Positions 23,973 to 33,602 are shown, numbered from the stretch's first letter. The stretch: 64,000 nt of DNA from Bryobacteraceae bacterium (GCA_025980665.1 JAICXC010000006.1:1-64000), one strand, 5' to 3'. Numbers and translations: made by a program. Notes: a model not told the origin generated them from the sequence alone.

Positions 23973-25071
23973 GAATCCGTTAGCCGTTGCGATGTCCGGG
24001 GGCGTCGACAGCTCCGTCGTCGCGGGAATGCTGCAGGCGCGCGGGGAAAACGTCATCGGCTTGACCATGCAGCTTTGGAACCAGCGCCGGTTGCCGGAGA
24101 TCCACAGCGACAAGGCCACGGGACGCTGCTGTTCGCTCGACGATGTTTACGATGCTCGCGCGGTGGCCCAGATCCTTGGAATTCCTTACTACGTGGTCAA
24201 CTTCGAGCGTGATTTCGAGGACCAGGTCGTGAAACCTTTTGTCGACGAATATCTGGCCGGGCGTACGCCCATCCCCTGTACGCTGTGCAACAACTTCATC
24301 AAGTTTGACCGGTTTCTCGAAATGGCCGCGGGCGTGGGCGCCGACCGCATCGCCACGGGTCACTATGCGCAGATCCACTGGAATCCGGATAACGGCCGTT
24401 GGGAAATGTTGCGCAGCGTGGATCGCGCCAAGGACCAGACCTATTTTCTCTTCGGTTTGAAGCAGGACCAACTCGCGCGGTCGATGTTCCCGCTAGGGGC
24501 CATGGAGAAAAGTGCGGTGCGCGAGCTAGCCTGCGAACTAGGAATTCCTACCGCCGCCAAACCCGATAGCCAGGAGATTTGCTTCGTCCCTAATGGGGAT
24601 TACGCGGCGTTTATCGACGCCTATTTCCGGGAGCAGGGAATTGCGCCGCAAGAAGTCGCAGGTGAGTTAATCACGGCCGATGGCCAGGTAGTCGGCGAGC
24701 ATGCGGGTGTTCACCATTTCACCGTTGGCCAACGGCGTGGTCTCCGCGTCGCGGCGGGCGAACCGCTTTACGTGATCTCGACCGATCCAGCCAGCCGGCG
24801 GGTGACCATAGGACGCGATCGGGAATTGTTGAGCGATCAGGCGCATGCCAGAGAGTTGAATTGGATCTCGATGGCGGCTCCACTGGAACCGGTGCGTGCC
24901 GAGGTGAAGATCCGCAATAAGCACGCCGCCGCGCCTGCCACGCTTTTGCCAACATCCGATCCTGATCGCGTAGAGATCCGCTTCGACGATGCACAGCGCG
25001 CCGTAACTCCCGGCCAAGCCGCCGTGTTCTATTCCGGCGACCTGGTGCTAGGCGGCGGCTGGATCGAGTGA
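23965..25071 (+). CDS. mnmA: tRNA-specific 2-thiouridylase
   Basis: MnmA (368 aa) thiolates uridine 34 of Lys, Glu and Gln tRNAs. It has the PP-loop AMSGGVDSSVVAGML, the catalytic Cys pair in IPCTLCNNFIKF and SQEICFVPNGDYAAFI, and the C-terminal beta domains (FTVGQRRGLRVA, then a closing SGDLVLGGGWIE). The start at ATG 23965 overlaps the cysteine desulfurase gene by 8 bp. The end overlaps the GTG start of the acyltransferase gene by 4 bp. Confidence 0.95.
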   Translation: MPENPLAVAMSGGVDSSVVAGMLQARGENVIGLTMQLWNQRRLPEIHSDKATGRCCSLDDVYDARAVAQILGIPYYVVNFERDFEDQVVKPFVDEYLAGRTPIPCTLCNNFIKFDRFLEMAAGVGADRIATGHYAQIHWNPDNGRWEMLRSVDRAKDQTYFLFGLKQDQLARSMFPLGAMEKSAVRELACELGIPTAAKPDSQEICFVPNGDYAAFIDAYFREQGIAPQEVAGELITADGQVVGEHAGVHHFTVGQRRGLRVAAGEPLYVISTDPASRRVTIGRDRELLSDQAHARELNWISMAAPLEPVRAEVKIRNKHAAAPATLLPTSDPDRVEIRFDDAQRAVTPGQAAVFYSGDLVLGGGWIE

Positions 25072-25883
25072 CCGCTTTCGAGCTCAAGGCGCGCGCCTAT
25101 GCCAAGGCGCTCGACTGGGGCGTGCCGCGGCTACGGCGCGTGGCGATCCGAAACTTGGAACTTGCCGGCTTCACGAACGCCGATGATCCGGATCGCATTG
25201 CCGACGGCGTGTTCCTGTCCGTGGGCCGCATCATGGCAAGCGTCGCCAAGTTCCCGTCGATCACGCGTGCCAATGTTCACGAGTGGATCCGCTATGACGG
25301 CCTGGAAAATTTCGTGGCCGCGCAAGCCAAGGGCCGGGGCGTGCTGGTGGCGACGGCTCATCTCGGGAACTGGGAGCTGAGCGCGTTTTCGCACGCGCTG
25401 ATGACTGCACCCATGCACATCGTGGTTCGTCCGCTCGATAATCTCCGCTTGGACGCGTTCGTCGAAAGGCGGCGCGCCCTGTCGGGGAACCACATCATCC
25501 AAAAGACGGAAGCGGCGCGCAAAATCCTTAAAGCTCTGGCGGCCGGCGATGCCGTCGGCATCCTGATCGACCAGAACACCACGCCTGCGGAAGGTGTTTT
25601 CATCGACTTCTTCGGAAGAAAAGCCTGCGCGGGAACCGCCTTCGTCAAGTTCGCGCATCACACCGGAGCCGCCGTTGTGCCTGGCTACGCTCTTTGGTCA
25701 GAGCATGAAAAGAAGTACGTTCTTCGCTTCGATCCGGAAATTCCAATGACCGCCGACGTCGAATCCGACACGCAGCACGTGCACGCCGCCCTCGAACATG
25801 TGATTCGGGCGCATCCCGATCAGTGGTTGTGGATTCACCGGCGATGGAAGACGCGTCCGCCCGGTGAGCCCGGTTTATATTGA
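25068..25883 (+). CDS. LpxL/HtrB-family lauroyl acyltransferase
   Basis: A 271-aa acyltransferase of the lipid A biosynthesis type that adds secondary acyl chains to lipid A or a related lipid. The HxxxxE/D catalytic motif is AHLGNWE. VGILIDQN, GTAFVKFAHHTGAAVVPGYA and the C-terminal DQWLWIHRRWKTRP are family landmarks. The start is GTG 25068 within the mnmA stop region. No clear membrane helix at the N-terminus, unlike E. coli LpxL, so it may be peripherally bound. Confidence 0.87.
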   Translation: MTAFELKARAYAKALDWGVPRLRRVAIRNLELAGFTNADDPDRIADGVFLSVGRIMASVAKFPSITRANVHEWIRYDGLENFVAAQAKGRGVLVATAHLGNWELSAFSHALMTAPMHIVVRPLDNLRLDAFVERRRALSGNHIIQKTEAARKILKALAAGDAVGILIDQNTTPAEGVFIDFFGRKACAGTAFVKFAHHTGAAVVPGYALWSEHEKKYVLRFDPEIPMTADVESDTQHVHAALEHVIRAHPDQWLWIHRRWKTRPPGEPGLY

Positions 25884-25885
25884 GC

Positions 25886-25891
25886 TAGAAT
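25886..25891 (+). promoter_or_regulatory. Putative -10 of the DinB gene
   Basis: TAGAAT is followed by six bases (TTCCGC) and the ATG of the DinB gene, nearly the same arrangement as at lexA (TAGAAT, ATCCGC, ATG). This suggests a leaderless message. No clear -35 seen. Confidence 0.4.
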
Positions 25892-25897
25892 TTCCGC

Positions 25898-26422
25898 ATG
25901 GGACCTGCGAATAGAAGCGAGATCGTCGACATTCTTGAAAAGAGCAAGGAAGACTTTCACGCCGCCGCCACCGGTCTTCCGGAATCGCTGGCGAACATCC
26001 GGCATGAGGAGAATCGTTGGTCGGTGCTCGAATGCGTCGAGCATGTGGCTACCGTCGAGGAGATCTTTCTGAAGCGGCTTGCAGGCGGAGAATACACGGA
26101 TGCCCCGCCGGAAGACAAAGAGAAAGAGGCCGCGCTGGCTGCACGGGTCGTGGATCGCTCCTCGCGGAGGCAAGCTCCGGAGACGGTTTTGCCGAAGGGC
26201 AGATTCACAAGCGCGGCAGAAGGGTTGGAACGGTTTCACGTTGCTCGCGCGCGTTCCATCGAATTCGCACGGGAACGGGGCACTGGCTTATATACGCTCG
26301 CCTCGGCTCATCCTGTCTTTGGACCGCTGAACGGCGTGGAAGCGCTGATCGTCATCGCGTTCCACTCGCGGAGGCATGCGGAGCAAATCCGCGAGGTTCG
26401 CGCAGCGCTCGAAAAACGCTAG
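25898..26422 (+). CDS. DinB-family protein
   Basis: A 174-aa four-helix-bundle protein of the DinB/YfiT superfamily, metal-dependent enzymes often acting with small thiols or in detoxification. Three histidines that would bind metal can be seen in ECVEHVAT and FHSRRHAEQI. Soluble, no signal peptide. Its end overlaps the convergent kinase gene by four bases. Substrate not known. Confidence 0.82.
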   Translation: MGPANRSEIVDILEKSKEDFHAAATGLPESLANIRHEENRWSVLECVEHVATVEEIFLKRLAGGEYTDAPPEDKEKEAALAARVVDRSSRRQAPETVLPKGRFTSAAEGLERFHVARARSIEFARERGTGLYTLASAHPVFGPLNGVEALIVIAFHSRRHAEQIREVRAALEKR

Positions 26423-28029
26423 AAGCCGTCTTTCGCGCAGCGGAAGCCCACGTTTCTCGCGGAAAAACGTTCCGGAATACTCGACGCATCGTAGCTGAAA
26501 CCGGCCTCCAGTACTCGATCGAAGGAACCTCCGCGCATGGTAATCCAGGGTTCCTGCGCGGTCGCCGGCGGCGTCATCACCGTGGCGAACATGGCGATGG
26601 CGGTCGCGCTGGGTGTAACCGGGTCATCCACCATCTCCCAGGCGTTGCCGATCATGTTAAAGGGTGGTCCGGCAAACGAGCGCACCGGCATCAATTCATG
26701 CGTGGCTGCCGGGTTATCGCTGACATTGGCCTTGGAGGCATCCAACTGATCCCCCCATGGAAATAACGCGCCCTGGGTTCCGCGCAACGCGCGCTCCCAT
26801 TCGAGCGATGTCGGTAGGCGCTTGCCGATCTTCGTGGCGTACGCGCGGGCGTCTGCAACCGTGATCCCGACCTTGGGAAGACTCTCCTTCCCCGGCTCGA
26901 TGCTGCATCCCATGGTCTTGCAGAAGTCGGCATTGGAGACTTCGGTTTCGTCGATAAAGAACGCTCTGAGCTTGGTGGGCTTCTTCTCTAAGCCTGCCAG
27001 GAACGTACCCGCCGGGATGTAGACCATTCCGGGAGCGGCTGGTGCGGGTCCGGGGCGCAACATCCAGAAAGCGAGTCCAGCAACGATGACCACTGCGGCT
27101 GCGATACCGATCCATAGCGGGGTCTTGCTCTTCTTCTCGACCACCTGGGCTGCGGGTGCGGCCTGAACAGGCGCAGGCCGCGCGGCTTTAGGAAGGGACT
27201 GCGTGGCCGATTTCGAATCACCCGCCAGAAGGCCGCGAAGTTCTTCGACGATCGCTCCAAAGCTTTGAGGCCGCTCTTCGGGTTTCTTGGCGGTGCAGCG
27301 CACCACCAGATCCCGCACGGCTGGAGGAACGCCCGCATTTTCCATTGCGGCGACGTCCACGGGGTAGTTCAGAATCTGAAAAAAGACCTGCTCCATGGTT
27401 TCGCCGCGCACGCTTCGAATTCCCGTTAGGATCTCGAAGAGCAGCAGCCCGTATGCGTAGATATCGACCAGGTGCGATATTCCGCTCCCTGAGATTTGCT
27501 CCGGCGACATGTAGTACGGCGTACCCATGGCCATCCCCGTACGCGTGAGCGAGAGATCGGGCGCCTTGGCAATACCGAAATCCATCAGCTTCACCTTGCC
27601 GTTGGAGGCGATGTGAATGTTCTCAGGCTTGACATCGCGATGCACAATGGCGCGGCCATGCACGTAATCCAGGGCTTGGGCGATGTTCAGGGCGATGCGG
27701 AGCCGGTCATTCATGCCGCCCAGATGGCCATTGCGTATGGCGTCGCGGAGATCCTCGCCCTGGAGGTACTCCATTACGATAAAAGGCTTGCCATCGAATT
27801 CGCCGTAGTCGAAAACGCTGACGATATTCTCGTGCTGGAAACCACCCGCCAGCTTAGCTTCCTGCAGGAAACGGGCCTTAGCATCGGCATCCTGGCAGGA
27901 GCTATCGGTCAGGATCTTCACCACTACGGTGCGGTCGATCATTGTGTCGCGCGCGCGATACACGTGCGACATGCCGCCACCCAGGAACTCAAGCAGCTCA
28001 TATTTTCCGAGAGCGGCGGGAAGTTCCAT
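26419..28029 (-). CDS. Ser/Thr protein kinase with C-terminal formylglycine-enzyme-like domain
   Basis: A 536-aa membrane protein. Residues 10-270 form a Hanks-type kinase: glycine loop FLGGGMSHVYRARD, catalytic K38, HRD at 130-132 (IVHRDVKPENI), DFG at 150-152 and GTPYYMSPEQI. A Pro/Ala linker leads to one membrane helix (WIGIAAAVVIVAGLAFWML, about residues 305-325). The outside part (about 335-536) is an FGE/SUMF1-type domain with VYIPAGTFLAG, EWERALRGTQG, NMIGNAWEMVDD and a final FRCAKDGF. The kinase would signal inside the cell while the FGE-like domain senses or modifies something outside. Confidence 0.9.
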   Translation of the reverse strand: MELPAALGKYELLEFLGGGMSHVYRARDTMIDRTVVVKILTDSSCQDADAKARFLQEAKLAGGFQHENIVSVFDYGEFDGKPFIVMEYLQGEDLRDAIRNGHLGGMNDRLRIALNIAQALDYVHGRAIVHRDVKPENIHIASNGKVKLMDFGIAKAPDLSLTRTGMAMGTPYYMSPEQISGSGISHLVDIYAYGLLLFEILTGIRSVRGETMEQVFFQILNYPVDVAAMENAGVPPAVRDLVVRCTAKKPEERPQSFGAIVEELRGLLAGDSKSATQSLPKAARPAPVQAAPAAQVVEKKSKTPLWIGIAAAVVIVAGLAFWMLRPGPAPAAPGMVYIPAGTFLAGLEKKPTKLRAFFIDETEVSNADFCKTMGCSIEPGKESLPKVGITVADARAYATKIGKRLPTSLEWERALRGTQGALFPWGDQLDASKANVSDNPAATHELMPVRSFAGPPFNMIGNAWEMVDDPVTPSATAIAMFATVMTPPATAQEPWITMRGGSFDRVLEAGFSYDASSIPERFSARNVGFRCAKDGF

Positions 28030-28068
28030 CGTTATAGCGTCGGCAGGGCTTCGGAAGTGACTTTAGAG

Positions 28069-28749
28069 TTATTCACCCGGACCCCCAAATTCAACTATCA
28101 GAAAGCGCGCTGCCGTTTTCCCGTTATTCTGAATCTCGGTGACTTGATCGGCGGGGGAACGCAATACATCCGCAGCCTTGAGACTACGCCGCGGAAAACT
28201 GCCAGCCGATGCTCCATTGGCACGGCTGACGGCCTCGGCTTCGGTTCCCTCGAGTGCAATCAGCAGGGGCGCCACATCCGCCGGGGGCACCGCCAGCTTG
28301 GCATTGGGCGCGATCTGCAAAATGCCAAACCGGGTTTGGTCGGTCTCAAATTGCATTTGCAGGTTTGCGCCGAGCCATTCGGATCCAGGGTCGTGGCAGT
28401 GCAAATATTCGCCAAGAAGAATTTCACCGCACACATTGCGGGGACCCGTCTGCGGCTGCAACAGCTCAACGATGACTTCGCGGAATTCGCGGTCGTTTTC
28501 ACTCAGCTCGACTTGAGTCATGCCGCCTGGCGAGAAGCGGATACCGGGCGGGGCCTCGCCTAGCGTCACGCCCACGTAGTCGGTATCGTGGCGATGTAGC
28601 AGCGTCGATCCGCGCGGTTCGATTCGGACGTCGAGAATACGGACGCGTCCATCCTCGTAAATAACGTGATGATGAGGCTCGCGCGCGGCCGGCACGGCCT
28701 GCTGCGCCAAGCAGCTTACGGCGATGAGTCCGGGCAGCACGAGCTTCAT
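28069..28749 (-). CDS. Exported cupin-like protein
   Basis: A 226-aa protein. From ATG 28749 there is a signal peptide (LVLPGLIAVSCLAQQAVPA; the AVSC could be a weak lipobox). Two small-barrel repeats follow, the first with a His-rich metal site (PHHHVIYEDGRVRILDVRI, then LLHRHDTDYVGV) and the second starting HCHDPGSEW. This fits a bicupin. Residues 1-12 of the longer frame are not used since they precede the signal peptide. One base separates it from the adenosine-specific-kinase-like gene upstream. Confidence 0.7.
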   Translation of the reverse strand: MKLVLPGLIAVSCLAQQAVPAAREPHHHVIYEDGRVRILDVRIEPRGSTLLHRHDTDYVGVTLGEAPPGIRFSPGGMTQVELSENDREFREVIVELLQPQTGPRNVCGEILLGEYLHCHDPGSEWLGANLQMQFETDQTRFGILQIAPNAKLAVPPADVAPLLIALEGTEAEAVSRANGASAGSFPRRSLKAADVLRSPADQVTEIQNNGKTAARFLIVEFGGPGE

Positions 28750-28750
28750 G

Positions 28751-29233
28751 TCAACGCTTGTATCCAATTTTCCGGAGGAATCCATGGCGCCATTCGAGGC
28801 CCGCTACGTCCTCTACGCCCCGGGGAGAGCTGCCATCGACCACGCCCAAAACGCCGCATCCCTGTTCCGTTTCCGCCAGGATCATCTCGACCGGATTTGC
28901 AGTGGCGCAGAAAATGGAGCAAATCTCCGGGATCTCCCGAATCCGCCCCAGCACGTTGATTGGAAACCCATCGCGCATGGCGACCACGAACACATGACCC
29001 GCGGCAATCAACAGCGCGTTCTGGGTGGCATTCGCCTTCAGCCCGTCGTCGTTGCCGTCCACACGGGTCAGGCAGGCTCCCGAAGCTTCGTTGAAGGCGA
29101 TTCCGAACTTGATTCCAGGCACCGTGTTCACCATGGCCTCGTACAAATCCTCGACGGTTTTGACGAAATGGCTCTGGCCAACGATTATGTTGCCGTTCTC
29201 GGGAATCTCGAGTCGAACAGCCTTGATTTCCAT
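28751..29233 (-). CDS. Adenosine-specific kinase-like protein (PF04008 type)
   Basis: A 160-aa protein beginning MEIKAVRLEIPENGNIIVG and running with QSHFVKTVEDLYEAMV and GIKFGIAFNEASGACLTRVD. This matches the archaeal and bacterial family known from structural genomics as adenosine-specific kinase. The start at ATG 29233 matches the family N-terminus and GGTGGAG lies just upstream. It is divergent from rnr with 20 bp between starts. Function in bacteria is not established. Confidence 0.8.
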   Translation of the reverse strand: MEIKAVRLEIPENGNIIVGQSHFVKTVEDLYEAMVNTVPGIKFGIAFNEASGACLTRVDGNDDGLKANATQNALLIAAGHVFVVAMRDGFPINVLGRIREIPEICSIFCATANPVEMILAETEQGCGVLGVVDGSSPRGVEDVAGLEWRHGFLRKIGYKR

Positions 29234-29242
29234 CTCCACCAA

Positions 29243-29248
29243 TATAAT
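29243..29248 (+). promoter_or_regulatory. rnr -10 element (consensus TATAAT)
   Basis: An exact TATAAT five bases before the GTG start of rnr. Transcription would begin at the start codon. TTGATT at 29223-29228 is a -35-like hexamer but with a short 14-bp spacer. The site lies in the 20-bp gap to the divergent gene. Confidence 0.55.
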
Positions 29249-29253
29249 GGATC

Positions 29254-31563
29254 GTGGCGCTGTCACTGATCGAGCACATTCGCAAGCTGCCCCACGGCCG
29301 TGCGACGCTCAAGCATCTTCTGCGGGAGCGGTCGCGTGACGGGGTCACGCGCGAGCAGCTGGAAACAGAACTGGCTCGCCTGGCCCAGCGCGGCGACATT
29401 ATCGAAACGCGCTCCGGGCACTACACTGCTACCGGCGTCAGCCGCGAATTTGCTGTGGGACGGCTGAACGTCCACCGTGACGGGTACGGCTTCGTGATTC
29501 CCGAAGTGCCGGTTCCTGGCCTGCGCGGCGACGTCTATATTCCTAAGGAGTCCGCCTCACGCGCGATGCATGGCGACCGTGTGATCGCCAAGATCAGCCG
29601 CATCGAGCGCGATGGAAAGGCGGATGGCGAGATCGTGCGTGTATTGCGCCGTGCTCATCCCACGGTGGTCGGTGAGTTCCGCATCCGCCGTCAGGGTAAT
29701 TTCGTGGTTCCCCACGACGAGCGGCTACGCCAGTGGGTCGAGATTCCTGAAGACATGGCTCTGCCTTCGCGCCAGGCGACCGTCGATCGCGTGGGTGCTG
29801 CAGCGATTACGGTGAACACCATCGAAGAACTCGATGGCATGATCGTCACCGCGGAAATCATGGATTTCGGCGAAGACGGCGACCGTCCCGTGGGCCGGAT
29901 CGTCGAGATCCTGGGACTGCCCGGCGATTTCGGGATCGATGTCGAGATTCTCATTCGCGCCCATCATATTCCGCATCACTTTCCTGACGAGGTTCTCCAG
30001 CAGGCGCGAGCCATTCCCGGAGCGATTCCTCCGGAGGAACTGGCGCGCCGCCGCGATTTTCGCGAGTTGGACATCGTCACTATCGACGGCGAGACGGCGC
30101 GCGATTTCGACGATGCCGTGTGGGTCGAGCCTTTAAGTAATGGACACTGGGCGCTGCAAGTACACATCGCCGATGTGAGCTATTACGTGCGGCCCGGCTC
30201 GCCCATCGATCGGGAGGCAGCCTTGCGCGGCACCAGCGTCTACTTCCCCGATCGCGCCGTTCCCATGCTGCCTGTCGAACTATCCACCGACCAGTGCTCG
30301 CTGCGGCCGCATGAGGATCGTCTGGTGCTCTCCGCGCTGCTGGAGATCGATGCCCAAGGTGATGTCGTATCGCAGGAATTTACTCGCGGCGTCATCCGCA
30401 GCGCCGAACGGATGACCTACACGGCCGTCCACGGCGTGCTGGAAGGCGATCCGGCGTTAGTCGAACGCTACGCCCGCCTCGTCCAAAGATTCAAATGGAT
30501 GCAGGAGCTGGCGCTGATCCTGAACCGCAAGCGCGTCCGCCGCGGTTCCATCGATTTCGATCTGCCCGAGCCTTTACTCGAGTTCAACGAGTTTGGCGAG
30601 ATGACCGGTGTCACGCGCGCACCGCGTAACATCGCGCATCGCCTGATCGAGGAATTTATGCTGGCGGCGAACGAAGCTGTCGCCTCGCACCTCGAAGCCC
30701 TGGAAGTTCCGACCATTTTCCGCATTCATGAGCGCCCCGATCCCAAACGCGTGCTCGAATTCGAGGAGATCGCGACGCACTTCGGCTACTCGCTGCGCGG
30801 CGGTGCGGCGCCCGTCAAGAAATTCCGCGATCAGGTAATCGCGCTGGACGACGTCAATTTTACCTCGCGTAACTATCAGCGGCTGGTCAAGAAAATCGAA
30901 GGTAAACCCGAAGAGCGCATCTTGAGTTACCTGATGCTACGGTCGCTCAAGCAAGCCCGCTACAGCGATCGCAATCAAGGCCATTTCGCGCTGGCCGCGC
31001 CCAGCTATACGCACTTCACCTCACCCATTCGCCGTTATCCCGATCTGATCGTGCACCGCGTGCTCGGGGCGCATCTCGACGCGAGCCGCCACGATGCCGA
31101 TATGCGCAGCATCGCGGAATCTTCTTCCGATAGCGAACGCCGGGCCGCCGAAGCCGAGCGCGAACTGGTCGAGTGGAAGAAGGTGAAGTTCATGATCGAC
31201 AAGGTGGGCGACGAGTTTTCCGCGTTGATCATCTCCACCACCCGCTTCGGCTTTTTCGTCGAGCTGGAGGATCTGTTCATTGAGGGCCTGGTCCCGCTCG
31301 ATACCCTTCCGGGCGATCGCTATACGTATCACGAGAACGTCCGCAAGATCATCGGCGAACGCAGCCGGCGACAGTATTCGATCGGCGACAAAGTGCGAGT
31401 TAGGCTCGATCGCGTGGATGGGGTGGAGAAGAAACTTCAATTCTCTGTAGTTGGGCCCGCCGGGTCACACGCTGGACCACCAAACCCGCGATCGCGAGTA
31501 TCGCCCGCTGGAAAAACAAAAAAGCGCGAGCGCAAGCGAACCGGTCGCAAGCGCCCCCGCTGA
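29254..31563 (+). CDS. rnr: Ribonuclease R
   Basis: A 769-aa 3'-5' exoribonuclease of the RNB family that degrades structured RNA. An N-terminal helix-turn-helix part (about 1-65) precedes cold-shock domains (GRLNVHRDGYGFVIPE). The RNB catalytic domain has the Asp cluster DGETARDFDDAVWVE and HIADVSYYVRPGSPIDREA, plus YFPDRAVPMLP. The S1 domain is near the end (FSALIISTTRFGFFVELEDL). The C-terminus is very basic (KTKKRERKRTGRKRPR), typical of RNase R. Start GTG 29254, leaderless promoter. Confidence 0.96.
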   Translation: MALSLIEHIRKLPHGRATLKHLLRERSRDGVTREQLETELARLAQRGDIIETRSGHYTATGVSREFAVGRLNVHRDGYGFVIPEVPVPGLRGDVYIPKESASRAMHGDRVIAKISRIERDGKADGEIVRVLRRAHPTVVGEFRIRRQGNFVVPHDERLRQWVEIPEDMALPSRQATVDRVGAAAITVNTIEELDGMIVTAEIMDFGEDGDRPVGRIVEILGLPGDFGIDVEILIRAHHIPHHFPDEVLQQARAIPGAIPPEELARRRDFRELDIVTIDGETARDFDDAVWVEPLSNGHWALQVHIADVSYYVRPGSPIDREAALRGTSVYFPDRAVPMLPVELSTDQCSLRPHEDRLVLSALLEIDAQGDVVSQEFTRGVIRSAERMTYTAVHGVLEGDPALVERYARLVQRFKWMQELALILNRKRVRRGSIDFDLPEPLLEFNEFGEMTGVTRAPRNIAHRLIEEFMLAANEAVASHLEALEVPTIFRIHERPDPKRVLEFEEIATHFGYSLRGGAAPVKKFRDQVIALDDVNFTSRNYQRLVKKIEGKPEERILSYLMLRSLKQARYSDRNQGHFALAAPSYTHFTSPIRRYPDLIVHRVLGAHLDASRHDADMRSIAESSSDSERRAAEAERELVEWKKVKFMIDKVGDEFSALIISTTRFGFFVELEDLFIEGLVPLDTLPGDRYTYHENVRKIIGERSRRQYSIGDKVRVRLDRVDGVEKKLQFSVVGPAGSHAGPPNPRSRVSPAGKTKKRERKRTGRKRPR

Positions 31564-31582
31564 GATTAGCCGAGCTTACTCG

Positions 31583-32107
31583 CTAGACGTTGTACGTCGG
31601 TGGCACCACGCCCTTGATGCGCAGGTACATTTCGCCGTAGCCGCGCGTGTGCGCCGTGTGGATCATCGCTTGGTATAGCAGTTCCAAGCCGGTCGCCGCC
31701 TGCTTGCCCTGACCGAAGGTCTTGGTCAGATCCGCCGACGTCAGTTGCCCCACTACGCCGATCGACCAGTCAAAAAGCGCGGTCAGGTATTTCACGGTCG
31801 TCGCTTTGGTGACGTCGTCTTTAGGGGCTGCGGGAGCCGCGCCTTTCCCTAGCCTGCCCAGGTAAAAGCCTTCCGCCTGGCCCAAGTGCTGCTGCTCCGC
31901 GCCAAACGCGCGGGCTTCCGGGAACGGCTTGAAATCGTAGAACTCCGCCGGCATGGCCTCGGCGGTCTTCAGCGACAAATCCTTCGACTTCTTCCAGTGC
32001 TCCGCCAAAATCTCGATTTCCGTATCGGCGGCGCTCGCTACACGCACCGTCGCGGCCGTGGCTGCTGCCCCTACGACCATAGATCCAATTGCTTTGCGTC
32101 GATTCAT
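31583..32107 (-). CDS. Tat-exported DinB-like protein
   Basis: A 174-aa protein with a twin-arginine-type signal (MNRRKAIGSMVVGAAATAA, cut near ASA). The mature part is a DinB-like four-helix bundle: HWKKSKDLSLKTAEAMPAEF, GAEQQHLGQAEGF, QAMIHTAHTRGYGEMYLR. The His residues for metal are present. The ATG at 32107 is preceded by GAGGAG and fits the signal peptide; the ORF extension to 32131 is not needed. Function unknown; many acidobacteria carry several such exported DinB proteins. Confidence 0.8.
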   Translation of the reverse strand: MNRRKAIGSMVVGAAATAATVRVASAADTEIEILAEHWKKSKDLSLKTAEAMPAEFYDFKPFPEARAFGAEQQHLGQAEGFYLGRLGKGAAPAAPKDDVTKATTVKYLTALFDWSIGVVGQLTSADLTKTFGQGKQAATGLELLYQAMIHTAHTRGYGEMYLRIKGVVPPTYNV

Positions 32108-32156
32108 CCAGTTCTCCTCGTTCTGGACCATTCTACAGGTCTGCTAGGCTCAAAGT

Positions 32157-33602
32157 ATGGGGTCGCCTCCTTCCTTCTTGACATCTTTTTTTGCTGGGAA
32201 ATTCGGTATCACGGAGCGTGATCTGGAATCCTACCTGAGCGAAGCGCTCTCGGCGGGAGGGGAGTACGCGGATCTGTATTTCGAATACCTCTCGAACACC
32301 TCTATTGGAATCGACGAAGGCATCGTCAAGAGCGCCAGTGAAAGCGTGACGCTGGGTGTCGGCATTCGCGTCATAGCCGGGGAGCGCACCGGTTACGCTT
32401 ACAGCGACGACCTCAGCCCGGAGAAGATCCGCAAAGCCGCCCGTGTCGCGGCATTGATCGCGCGCGGCCCGGCGAGCGTCGTGAAAACCGGCTTCCAGGA
32501 AGCCTCCAAGCACAATCTGTATCCCATGATCACGTCGCCCCACGAAGTGGGGTTGGCCGAGCGCGTGGACCTGGTCAAGCGTGCCGACGCGGCCGCTCGC
32601 GCCTACGACAGCCGCGTGTTTCAGGTGATTGCGAACTATGCGGATAGCGTGCGCGAGGTTTTGGTCGCATCGAGCGATGGCCGCCTCAGTTTCGACCGCC
32701 AACCCATGGCGCGCATGGGCGTCGCGGCGCTGGCTCGCGAAACCGACGGCGTTCCGCAGCAGGGTTATTCGGGCGGCGGCGGCCGCGTAACGCTCGATTT
32801 TTTCTTAAACGAAAAGACGCCCGAGCATTTCGCCAAAGAGGCGGCGCGGCAGGCAATCGTCCAGCTCTCGGCTGTCGATGCTCCCGCGGGCGAATCGATC
32901 GTCGTGCTGGGGCCGGGGTGGCCGGGAATCCTGCTGCATGAAGCCGTCGGCCATGGCCTCGAAGCCGATTTCAACCGCAAAGGTGTTTCCGCCTTCAGCG
33001 GCCGTATAGGCCAGCAGGTCGCGAGCCCTTTGTGCACGGTGATTGACGATGGCACCATCGGCAGCCGCCGCGGATCGCTAAACGTGGACGACGAAGGCGT
33101 TCCAACCCAGAAGAACGTGCTGATCGAAAACGGTATCCTGCGCGGGTACTTGCAAGACACTCTCTCGGCGCGATTGCTCAAATCCGCTTCCACCGGCAGC
33201 GGCCGGCGGGAAAGTTATCAGCACATCCCCATGCCGCGCATGACCAACACCTACATGTTGGCGGGGCAGAGCGATCCGGAAGATATCATTCGCAGCGTGC
33301 CCAAAGGCATTTATTGCGCAACATTTGGGGGAGGGCAGGTGGATATCACCAGCGGGAACTTCGTCTTCCAGGCCACCGAGAGCTACCTGATCGAAAACGG
33401 CAAGCTGACACGGCCGGTGAAGGGCGCAACCTTGATCGGCAACGGTCCCGAGGCGTTGAAGTACGTCAGCATGGTGGGTCACGATTTACAACTGGACGAA
33501 GGTATCGGCATCTGTGGCAAGGAAGGGCAGAGCGTCCCGGTGGGCGTCGGCATTCCGACAGTGAAGATCGACAAGATGACGGTCGGCGGAACAGCCGCAT
33601 GA
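32157..33602 (+). CDS. tldD: Metalloprotease TldD
   Basis: The catalytic subunit (481 aa) of the TldD/TldE protease, which degrades unfolded peptides and matures some ribosomal peptides. The HExxxH zinc motif is LLHEAVGHGLEADFN, and the downstream Cys region is IYCATFGGGQVDITSGNF. YADLYFEYLSN at the N-terminus is typical. It overlaps the tldE start by four bases (ATGA). TAGGCT six bases before ATG 32157 could be a -10. Confidence 0.95.
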   Translation: MGSPPSFLTSFFAGKFGITERDLESYLSEALSAGGEYADLYFEYLSNTSIGIDEGIVKSASESVTLGVGIRVIAGERTGYAYSDDLSPEKIRKAARVAALIARGPASVVKTGFQEASKHNLYPMITSPHEVGLAERVDLVKRADAAARAYDSRVFQVIANYADSVREVLVASSDGRLSFDRQPMARMGVAALARETDGVPQQGYSGGGGRVTLDFFLNEKTPEHFAKEAARQAIVQLSAVDAPAGESIVVLGPGWPGILLHEAVGHGLEADFNRKGVSAFSGRIGQQVASPLCTVIDDGTIGSRRGSLNVDDEGVPTQKNVLIENGILRGYLQDTLSARLLKSASTGSGRRESYQHIPMPRMTNTYMLAGQSDPEDIIRSVPKGIYCATFGGGQVDITSGNFVFQATESYLIENGKLTRPVKGATLIGNGPEALKYVSMVGHDLQLDEGIGICGKEGQSVPVGVGIPTVKIDKMTVGGTAA

